From contig NC_092348.1 in assembly GCF_963676685.1 (NCBI RefSeq), positions 16,133,531-16,197,530 on the forward strand: DNA of 64,000 nt, written 5' to 3'. The notes beneath the pieces were generated by a model. It was not told where the DNA came from. It worked only from the letters and a program-made list of their open reading frames with translations, and did no database searches. Of the stretch, positions 57,301 to 64,000 are shown in pieces (position 1 is the stretch's first letter; the number at the start of each line of letters is the position of its first letter). This DNA comes from Mytilus edulis. Taxonomy: Eukaryota > Mollusca > Bivalvia > Mytilida > Mytilidae. A program made the translations under genes and the position numbers.

Positions 57301-59544
57301 TCCTTGGGGAACATCACAGACGTACATTGGCAAAGAAAGACTAGTAACGAGACAGTTATTTTAGACCATTCAAAGGACACCAACTTGTATAATGGTGGCA
57401 CAATTTGTAACACGTCACTAATCATCAATAGTTTAGATTTAAATAATGAGGGCATATACAGATGCTTTGTGGGGAATGAATTTGGGTTAGGCAGAGGAGA
57501 AGATATTACTGTCACAGCTAACCAAGGTTGAACACATTTATTATCAATTTAGTATTTTGGTAGAGAATAAGTGCTATACAATTGAAAAATATAGATTATT
57601 TATAGTCAAATATCGAGTATTCTTGGTTATAATATTTTTAAACAAGAAGTTAACTATAGGACAGCTGAAATCGTTACATTTGTCTACATAATAATCCATT
57701 TCGGGAATGTAATTAGTTCTTGTTTCTTTTTTTTTTTATCATAATGAATATCAACCAAGCTATTACAGGAAATGTAACACTCGCATCATTAACTCTTATT
57801 GATTGAGGGTAATTCAATCTCAACTAATTTATAAGTATAAATAACTAGAACTGTTTTAATTTCAAGGTATACCTATAATTGTTCCTACCACAACATTTTA
57901 CGACGTCAATGTTTCTGCCACTATAACTTTGACGTGTGACGCATATGGATACCCGAGCATTTCCAATCAATATTGGACAAGGAGTCTTGGAGGATCTACA
58001 GTAATTCTTAAGACCTCAAGCATGTATCTAAACATAACCAACGCCTCTGTAAGCGATAGTAGTAATTACACTTGCTATGTGGAGAATGCCGTGGGGTCAA
58101 GAAAGCTTGTATACAGTGTTTATGTGAACGAAGGTAAATCTTGTGTAATTCGTCCATTTTCTTTGACACATTCCCCGTTTCTATCTGTTTTTATAACTTC
58201 AAAGAAAACCTATTGCTATCAACATGTTACAGCTCAAACCGGTGCTAGAAGCTGACTTTACCCTGCATTGAGAGAGGTTTTTTTCTTGCATCACTGTGAC
58301 TTTGAAATGAACACTAAAACACTGTTCCTTTTGCTCTATGTGTGTAAGTTTGGTTTTTGTCGTGATTGTACTTATTTTGTGTCATGGATGGATACTCCAT
58401 ATCCTTCAAATAAGTTTCATTTATTAATATATTGGATTTTAATGCTCAATAATGTGATGCAATGTTTTTACGAATAAAAGGTCATGTGTGGTTAAAGTCG
58501 ATGAGTCAACATCCGGATTCTATTTAATATATTAAAACGGGCAAAATACATATAGAAAAAGGTATTTAGTAAAGAGGTAGTTAATTTAATTTAAACAAAG
58601 TGAAATGACATCCGGCATCAAAACTATATCTGTACAGTATAATTGTTCTTATTCCTTTCGAATTATGGAGCAGTAGCAGTTTAGTTTTCTATTTTATGTA
58701 TTTGAAGATTAAAAAAATGTCATAAGAAGTGAACTAAAATCAAAATATCAGAATCTTTAATTTGATTTAAAAACAAAAAGTTGCAAGAATCATATGTAAC
58801 TTCTACAACTAGTAAAATTCAACCCTTATTTTTCAGAATTTACATTTATAGAATACAATAGTTTAAGGATTAACTACGAGGTCAGCGTTTTATTTTATTT
58901 CAATGATGATTTATTGCAAATGATAATGATAATGATTAGCTCGAAATTACTGGTGTAATAGACATGCCATTTTTCACCAAAAACTGCGTAGACACATTTT
59001 ACTTTCAGAGAGTATATTGCTGCAAAATTGTGATTGAATAATTTGAAAGACGAAAATATATAATGGAAGATTTTTCCCGATATATAAAAATTTGATACAC
59101 AGTTTGACTGCATCATATTTTTCGACCTGCGTTTATAGAACAAAAAAACAAAATGCATATATCTTGATCGCTAAAACATCATTGTATGTAACCATTTATG
59201 CATTGTCCTATACATGTTACGATACAATTCTGTTATCTTCGTTTATTTCAGCTGAGAGTTTGTGTCCATGTGTTTGTGATAGTATAGCCAATCAGAACTT
59301 GAGTCATTATTCTTTTGACGAATTAAAGATAATACTCGCACCAGTAACAGATAAACTTCGACAAACATTATCTGTCGATACATCAACTTTATCCTCCACA
59401 ATATACAAACGTACTTGTATGCAAGATGACAGGCCATCTTCCAAACGGATTGGTTATTGTGGAATTGGATTTTTATGTTCAGTGTTCTCCACATTACTTC
59501 TAATTGATATTACATCGTTCAAATGTTTTGGAACTTTTAAATAG
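45311..59544 (+). CDS. C-type lectin / immunoglobulin mosaic membrane receptor, 11 exons
   Basis: Exons: 45311-45362, 46590-46737, 49892-50118, 50467-50790, 51373-51499, 52405-52637, 53386-53697, 54041-54307, 57215-57526, 57867-58133, 59252-59544. The spliced length is 2562 bases, one frame, 853 residues. Order: leader (1-22), C-type lectin domain 1 (to 142), Ig1 (to 250), C-type lectin domain 2 (to 370), Ig2 (to 474), Ig3 (to 563), Ig4 (to 667), Ig5 (to 756), Cys-rich stalk, one transmembrane segment (about 823-843) and about ten cytoplasmic residues. Every domain boundary is a phase-1 intron. The layout suggests a cell-surface recognition receptor. Snail CREPs combine Ig and C-type lectin domains but are secreted. 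Exon 1 is the least certain; alternative splicing or two separate genes is possible. Confidence 0.8.
45638..45742 (-). repeat. family A subtype, copy 5 (inverted), intron 1 of receptor gene
   Basis: Contains ATTTGTGACATGGATGATCA and ACTCTTACCACATCTTC, the complement of the 44154 copy. Confidence 0.75.
46590..46737 (+). CDS. receptor exon 2: C-type lectin domain 1, N-terminal half
   Basis: Acceptor TTTTGCAG, donor GTAAAG, phases 1 and 2. Contains TWHAAYFDC.DRGMELAIL, the helix 1 region of a C-type lectin fold with its first cysteine. Confidence 0.85.
47625..48260 (+). repeat. pair of direct repeats in receptor intron 2
   Basis: About 100 bases at 47650-47745 recur at 48160-48255: TTATAAGCAGAAAATCTTCA then TTCATTTCGGACA. 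In the second copy a 12-base TTCATTTCGGAC unit is present three times. Confidence 0.85.
48605..48887. mobile_element. PIF/Harbinger-like MITE with internal minisatellite
   Basis: Terminal inverted repeats of about 40 bp (GGGAGCTACCATTTGATTTT onward) with flanking TTA at 48602-48604 and 48888-48890. A 3-bp TTA target duplication and GGG start fit PIF/Harbinger. The interior is about seven imperfect units of 25-32 bp, each an A-run followed by GGCAGGA(C/T). No coding content. Confidence 0.85.
49020..49426 (-). repeat. dispersed repeat family A, copy 6 (long form)
   Basis: The longest copy: it extends from the family A core (TCACTGGCAATCATACCACA, GAAGGCCGTACGGTGACC, 49250-49420) leftwards through CAGTGGTTGTCGTTTG and CCTGTCCCAAGTCAGA. 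It is about 400 bp and SINE-like; no tRNA-like promoter was recognised. Confidence 0.8.
49892..50118 (+). CDS. receptor exon 3: C-type lectin domain 1, C-terminal half
   Basis: Phases 2 and 1. Has VWIGYYF (the WIG-type core), AWINGEKSSYENWNPDDPD, then three cysteines in EDSC, ADWDC and FYLC. The usual EPN/QPD sugar motif is replaced by PDDP, so calcium-dependent sugar binding is uncertain. Confidence 0.88.
50364..50442 (+). repeat. dispersed repeat family B, copy 4, in receptor intron 3
   Basis: AAATTGAGAATGGAAATGGA, CAACAACTCGACCATAGAGT and AGACAACAGCCGATGCAT, ending about 25 bases before the Ig1 acceptor. Confidence 0.85.
50467..50790 (+). CDS. receptor exon 4: Ig domain 1
   Basis: 324 bases, phase 1-1. 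VSFDCSY, AVVQW and SSDVGSYQCQVTN give the two cysteines, core tryptophan and D.G.Y.C motif of an Ig fold. Confidence 0.88.
51373..51499 (+). CDS. receptor exon 5: C-type lectin domain 2, N-terminal half
   Basis: Phases 1 and 2, as exon 2. Encodes DYTWLEAKAGCQTLNMELAV. Confidence 0.85.
51691..51770 (-). repeat. dispersed repeat family A, copy 7 (partial)
   Basis: GGGGAGTTGTCTCATTGGCA then ATCATACCACATCTTC, in receptor intron 5. Confidence 0.85.
52405..52637 (+). CDS. receptor exon 6: C-type lectin domain 2, C-terminal half
   Basis: Phases 2 and 1. Contains GIWIGLY, FIWINGV, an EPD triplet in VNEPDNE near the EPN position, then QSTC, LDDVKC and YLC. It is closer to a calcium/sugar-binding form than domain 1. 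Confidence 0.87.
53025..53115 (-). repeat. dispersed repeat family C, copy 2 (partial)
   Basis: TTCACTGATGAGTCTTATGT, GCGCGTCTGGCGTATATAC and CCTGGTATCTATGATGAG, inverted relative to 42243, in receptor intron 6. Confidence 0.85.
53386..53697 (+). CDS. receptor exon 7: Ig domain 2
   Basis: 312 bases, phase 1-1. VILLECPYFSL, VQWQRKTS and NDGLYRCFVEN. Paralog of exon 9, with identical length. Confidence 0.88.
54041..54307 (+). CDS. receptor exon 8: Ig domain 3
   Basis: 267 bases, phase 1-1. ITLTCESFGYP, KWTRSL and DIGNYTCYVENA, an I-set-like Ig domain. Paralog of exon 10, with identical length. Confidence 0.9.
55240..55460 (-). repeat. dispersed mussel repeat fragment in receptor intron 8
   Basis: CCTGTACCAAGTCAGGAACA (family F block) followed by a T-rich tail with GTTGTTTCGTTGTTTTCCTC, which is also present near 10030. 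Confidence 0.6.
55722..55952 (-). repeat. dispersed repeat family E, copy 1
   Basis: Complement of the family at 62440: TTGATAACGAATAGACAACG, CCATGGCAAAAAAGAATG and GGAAGGGTAGGCAGATC. It lies in receptor intron 8, which separates the two Ig pairs. Confidence 0.75.
57215..57526 (+). CDS. receptor exon 9: Ig domain 4 (copy of Ig2)
   Basis: 312 bases, phase 1-1. VLECPYYSLGN, VHWQRKTS and NEGIYRCFVGNEFGLGRGED. Confidence 0.88.
57867..58133 (+). CDS. receptor exon 10: Ig domain 5 (copy of Ig3)
   Basis: 267 bases, phase 1-1. ITLTCDAYGYP, YWTRSLGGSTVILKTSSMYL and SSNYTCYVENAVGS. Confidence 0.9.
59252..59544 (+). CDS. receptor exon 11: Cys-rich stalk, transmembrane segment, stop
   Basis: Acceptor TTATTTCAG, 97 residues to TAG 59542-59544. 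It starts SLCPCVCDS, has a helical middle (FDELKIILAPVTDKLRQTL), a DDRPSS turn, then IGYCGIGFLCSVFSTLLLI as the membrane span and a short tail. I recall similar CPC-stalk/DDR-x-S/TM tails on other mollusc surface proteins. Confidence 0.82.
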
Positions 59545-59850
59545 ATACAAACTGTTTGTACAATTTAGTGATTTCGTTTTGCTATCTGGTTTCCCTAGGT
59601 GTAGCTTTCTTCACTGTTGGACAAAATACATTTTATTTTAATGTTTTAACATATGAATGATTTGCTGTGATAAAAACGTCAGTTAGAAAATCCATTCACG
59701 AAAAGTAAAAAGATAAAAAGTACTTAGCCTGAAAAAATTAGAAATAAGTCATTTAAACCGTATTTACAATTTAAATTGTATATATTTACTCTATTGATTT
59801 TATAAAATTTAATCTTTGTTTATTAAAGGTTATGATCCTACGATACTTAA

Positions 59851-60323
59851 GGGGGCTCCTGGGTATAAATCATTTTTTTTCTAATATAGGATTTAGCTAA
59901 ATGAATTTTATCATATACTTAAAAGAAAAATGAAATAAAAAAATGTGGTCACCGTTCATTTAACTCTCAATCTGCCTCCGGAAAAAGCATACATTTTTTT
60001 TAATGTTCAGAAATCGCTTAAATTTTACAATTATTTAGTTTATGTTACAGCTTATTTGAAAACAATAATAAAAAAATATAGGTCACCGATGAGTTAAAAA
60101 AGATATTTCAAATTTAATGCATTTTTGCACCAAAGGGAGATAATTTGGAGCTTTTTCAATGATATAAACATTTTAAAAGTCATCTGGGGCCAAACCGAAT
60201 GAGTTTTTTGGGTTGATTTTTGTACCATATCATAAAGTAATAACTTATAGTGTAATAAATAAAATTTGTAACGAAAAAATAAAGATTTAATTTTTTGCTG
60301 AATTTTTGTACCCACGAGCCACC
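59851..60323. mobile_element. 473-bp MITE-like element flanked by TTAA
   Basis: Left end GGGGGCTCCTGGGTATAAAT and right end (complement) GGTGGCTCGTGGGTACAAAA are imperfect inverted repeats of about 20 bp. TTAA lies at 59847-59850 and 60324-60327. A TTAA target fits piggyBac-type elements, but TTAA is palindromic and could belong to the ends. Confidence 0.7.
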
Positions 60324-60327
60324 TTAA

Positions 60328-61386
60328 GACATTTTAATATAATAATTATTCATTTTCGGCGGCATCTTGTATTTCGGCCTCCTTTTTACCTTTGAAATAC
60401 ACTTGCTGTACATTTTTTCGGCTTATGTCACTACCACCGCTCCTGATTATTTATAACAAATAAAAAAAGTTGGAATCTATTTTTGAGGCTGAGTTGATGA
60501 AAAAAGTGTTTAAACAGCACTTACCTAGGAAAAGTGTTTAAAGCGCACTTACCTAGGAAAATGCATATTTGACAATATCATATTAAATGTCGGTATCATT
60601 GAATTTTCAACCTACATTGGGTTTTGTATCGACGTGCGTTAACCAATCAAAATCCTATAAATATACTAATGTCTGTGTCATTTTGGTCTCTTGTGGACAG
60701 TTGTCTCATTGGCAATCATATCACATCTTCTTTTTTATAAGCCGGGGATAACCATCTTTCACGTTTTGTGGATTCGACCAATTTTAGTTTGTATATAATT
60801 TTTCACATGTTCATTTATTCAACAATTATTTTGGTGTCCCGTAACTGTCTGCAAGTTTCTATTGTTTCCTAATGTCATCAAGAGATTGTAAGGCAAAATT
60901 CTATTATTTTTATTTTGCTGTTTTGACTGTGATTGTTTTTTATATTACCTTTAGTCTTAGTTCTTTAGTAAGCACTTGTAGCGTGTTATGCTTTAGGCAA
61001 AGAAAAACATTTTAACGGTCAGTTCTTAGTGCCTTTTGAAATTTGAAATTTCATTACAACATGTTGTGTCATTAAATGATATACCATAATCTTTCTTTTC
61101 GAATACCAATTCCAATAAAACATTTTAATATTTTCACCTCTTTTTTTCTGACGTTATACCAGAATTATTAACATTTTTGGTGCAAAAGTATCACGCACTT
61201 TTATATTTGTATACTACAACGAGGATTGATGCATAATCAATAATGGAAAATTTACAAATATTGTATATTTTTAGATATATGGAAATCTTATAAAAGTTAT
61301 CAATGCATGCAATCTGCGTTTGTACTTTGTATATCCTGGTTCAATGTGAGTGATTTTTAATAAATTGATACATAGAAGGTAAACTA
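60328..61386. other. non-coding DNA upstream of second SLC16-like gene
   Basis: Contains a 29-bp tandem duplication (60503-60560, AAGTGTTTAAA...CACTTACCTAGGA), a family A fragment at 60670-60740 on the minus strand, and otherwise AT-rich spacer that may hold the promoter of the 61.4-kb gene. Confidence 0.5.
60670..60740 (-). repeat. dispersed repeat family A, copy 8 (partial)
   Basis: CTGTGTCATTTTGGTCTCTT, TTGTCTCATTGGCAATCATA and TCACATCTTC. Confidence 0.85.
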
Positions 61387-61579
61387 ATGTCGCACAACGA
61401 AGATATTGAATATACAGAAAATCTCTCAGTTCATAGAAATCAACCGCATCATGAAAACCAGGAACATTATGATGATAGTGATACAACTCACGTCCCCTTT
61501 ATCGCTGATGATAGGCTCCACAGGTCCGTACAGAAAGAAGATGTCACTGATAAGGGATATGCTTGGTTTATATTGATAA
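61387..61579 (+). CDS. first coding exon of a second SLC16-like transporter (partial)
   Basis: ATG 61387, 64 codons plus one base, donor GTATGT (phase 1, like exon 1 of the SLC16-like gene at 41.3 kb). A hydrophilic, acidic and His-rich N-terminal tail of about 53 residues precedes DKGYAWFILI, which matches the DHGYAW start of helix 1 in the first gene. No exon 2 (KSFGVLY-type) was recognised up to the window end, so the gene either continues past 64 kb or is truncated. Confidence 0.7.
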
Positions 61580-64000
61580 GTATGTCTTAAGTTATTCCTA
61601 TAGTTAGATTACTTTCTTTTTTATGAAGATAAAGGTACTTTTAAATTGTGTAACAGTGTAAACACTTTTTAAATTTATTATGTACAATAACATGCATTTA
61701 CATACGTTATCATGGACTAGTTAAATGCATCTTAAATTTCTTAAATCTTCTTTTATTATAAAAGTGCGTAAACATGTAATTTGCCTGTGTGAATTATAAT
61801 TTGCAGTACGTATTTGATCTCAAAAGAGATATACGTACATTTCACTATGACTAAAACTATTTTAGAATTAGTTTTCACCTTTTAATTGGCTAAGGTCGAC
61901 TTTAGTTTGAATATTGTTAATCTTGGTTTTCCATGGCATATACTGTTCGTTTTTGACTTATTAAATTGACTATCCATTTGTTATCTTCAGCTTCTCTTTC
62001 ACAAATCATCAGCCGAAGGTCGATGGTTCTCACTGGGTAATTCGATTTCCTTTATGAATAAAAAATTACCGCGGCAAAATAGCAAAATAGTGATAAAAGT
62101 GGCGTTAAACAATAACCAATCAATCAATTCAAACTTTAACAAACTAAAGAACATGCATAGGATCATTATAAAGGACATAAAACCCGTGCGCATTATTTTT
62201 TGTGTGATGGTAACGATGTCACGGAGGACATGTCTGCCGATGTATCATTAGTTCGTTCCAGACATAGCACAACAGGTAGAAGTAGTTTTTACCTACTATT
62301 TCAACTTATTAATCTGAAATCGATGAAATATATTTTTAAATTCTGAAATTGATACATTTATAATCAACAAATTTGGAAATAAGTATATAGTGATACACAA
62401 GTATATGTTAAATAAAACCAATTTGTTATCACATAAGCAACACGCCGGGTGCCACATGTAGAGCAGGATCTGCTTACCCTTCCGGAGCACCTGAGATCAG
62501 TCCTAGTTTTTGGTGGGGTTCGTGTTGTTTATTCTTTAGTTTTTTATGTAGTGTCATGTGTACTATTGTTTGTCTGTTTGTCTTTTTCATTTTTAGCCAT
62601 GGCGTTGTCAGTTTGTTTTAGATTTATGAGTTTGACTGTCCCTTTGGTATTTTTCGTCCCTCTTTTAAATAAAAGGTTTATTTACATTCATATAAACGTA
62701 TGATTCAATAAACTATAGTTTATAAAATAGAAATTTATAGAAATCTGAGTTTATACCCTAAGTACAAATATTATGTTATTGAAATGCTAATTTTGAGGGG
62801 TTTCCTGTCGTATAACACAGGAGAACAGAAGACCTCAAAATATATCTTACTTATTTAACGATCAAACTAAATTGAGATATTCTATTCTGATGCGTTCAGG
62901 TTTTAATATGCACTAATAAATCTAGATACAAACTTTTCATTATCAAGTTACAATAAAAATTATCACTGTAACTGCATGAATCAAGACACATATAAATGTA
63001 ATAGTGTATTAAAAATATAAGTAACTTGATAAGTTATTGTATTAACTTTGTTTATGAAAAGGGTATGAACTTTTTTGCGGAAAAGCTGACTCTTTTTCAA
63101 CGAACTATTCAAATAAAATGTTTTCTTTCCTTTGTCTTGCAATACAATTCTTTTTTAAACTGAGAATCTGGATTAAAATTATAATGGTAACCCTCCCCAC
63201 TCCACTATAAGGAACCTGCCTGATATTCTATATAAAATAATAGTATTCGTTCATTTGATTATTTGATAAAGTAAAAAGTATATATCGATGTAAAAAGTTT
63301 AAGAACTGGCACCAAGAGAGCACGAAATCGTGTTACATCTGGATGTGCACGAAAATAACTATCCTTAGGTGAGAGCATGCTTTCTAATAGCGTTTCGATC
63401 AATAATATTTTCAAAATCATACACACGAATGTGCTAAATATAGCTTAGAGTAATGAACACATTTTAGTTATTAAGGTAGCACAATACAAAGATTTTTTCA
63501 CTCCCAATCAGACAACTTTAAACTGATATTTATATTTTATAAATGAGGTACCAAAAGAAAGAAGAAAGATTAATCTTTCAAATTGTGATAATTTCATTAT
63601 GATATAATTATTACAAAATTTATTATTATGTAATTAGTTGCTATATTGTGATGTCAACACTTGAATGAATTTAGCGTCTGTATTCTTTCTTGCATCTCAA
63701 AATATTTTATAGATTCTTGTACAACACAACTTGAGTGATACCTTAAATTCATATCCCATTATGTTCCTTTAGCGTAGCGAAAAATGATCAAAACTTCACA
63801 TTAATTGTTTTGAAAGTTACTACTTACTTTGTGACTGAATACAATTGGGTTTATTACTAAAACAGGATACGTATCTCTAAAAAAAAGATTATTATTAAAC
63901 AAGAATTTACATTGAATATTCAGACTGTAGAGATTTTATAAAAATCAGAATGCCAGTTTCATATTAAAATGGATTTGCTGATAAGTGACTACATGTACTA
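61580..64000. other. intron or intergenic DNA, with repeats
   Basis: Holds a family E repeat (62440-62668). Near 63474 it has the left end of what looks like another dispersed element (TTAAGGTAGCACAATACAAA); its partner end is not found in the window. No SLC16 exon 2 was seen. Confidence 0.5.
62440..62668 (+). repeat. dispersed repeat family E, copy 2
   Basis: GATCTGCTTACCCTTCCGGA, GTTTTTGGTGGGGTTCGTG, GCCATGGCGTTGTCAGTTTG. The 84-codon frame across it is repeat, not a gene. Inverted copy at 55722. Confidence 0.85.

Noticed and set aside
62449-62703. 84-codon hydrophobic frame that looks like a membrane protein
   Set aside because: It coincides with family E repeat, also present inverted at 55.7 kb; hydrophobicity comes from T-rich sequence.

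Overview
The window looks like nuclear DNA of a marine mussel (Mytilus or a close relative). It is AT-rich, its genes are split by GT-AG introns, and it carries many dispersed repeats whose sequence I recall as typical of Mytilus. It also holds secretory leader exons resembling those of mussel foot protein 3 precursors. The species call is inference from memory; no search was run. Nearly all long open frames here are chance or repeat frames. The real genes had to be assembled from exons by splice sites and phase.

Layout. 0-7.8 kb: non-coding DNA with one decayed non-LTR retrotransposon (minus strand, 3.6-6.15 kb). 7.8-8.1 kb: an orphan promoter plus signal-peptide exon. 8.7-9.4 kb: a dispersed repeat carrying a 305-bp insertion with 11-bp target duplication. 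11.6-20.1 kb: duplicated and decayed coding fragments, including a possible 4-kb terminal-inverted-repeat element. 22.0-23.1 kb: a two-exon SUEL/rhamnose-binding-type lectin gene whose promoter and leader are paralogous to the 7.8-kb copy. 23.1-28.2 kb: MITE, dispersed repeats and a broken Gly/Tyr-rich exon.

29.1-41.4 kb: a five-exon SLC16 (monocarboxylate-transporter-like) gene on the minus strand. A complete, apparently young 7.75-kb Ty3/gypsy LTR retrotransposon (32.2-40.0 kb) sits in its second intron in antisense orientation. The element has 940-bp LTRs, a 4-bp target duplication, intact gag and pol, and a GGGAAAC heptamer placed for -1 frameshifting.

45.3-59.5 kb: the most interesting locus, an 11-exon plus-strand gene. 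Its joined exons keep one reading frame of about 853 residues: leader, C-type lectin domain, Ig, C-type lectin domain, four Ig domains in two duplicated pairs, then a Cys-rich stalk and one membrane segment. It resembles in concept the CREP proteins (Ig plus C-type lectin) of snails but is predicted to be membrane-anchored. 61.4 kb onward: first coding exon of a second SLC16-like gene that runs off the right edge.

Between the genes there are several MITEs and foldback elements (23.1, 25.8, 44.3-45.1, 48.6 and 59.9 kb) and many copies of a few dispersed families. No tRNA, rRNA or CRISPR array was recognised.
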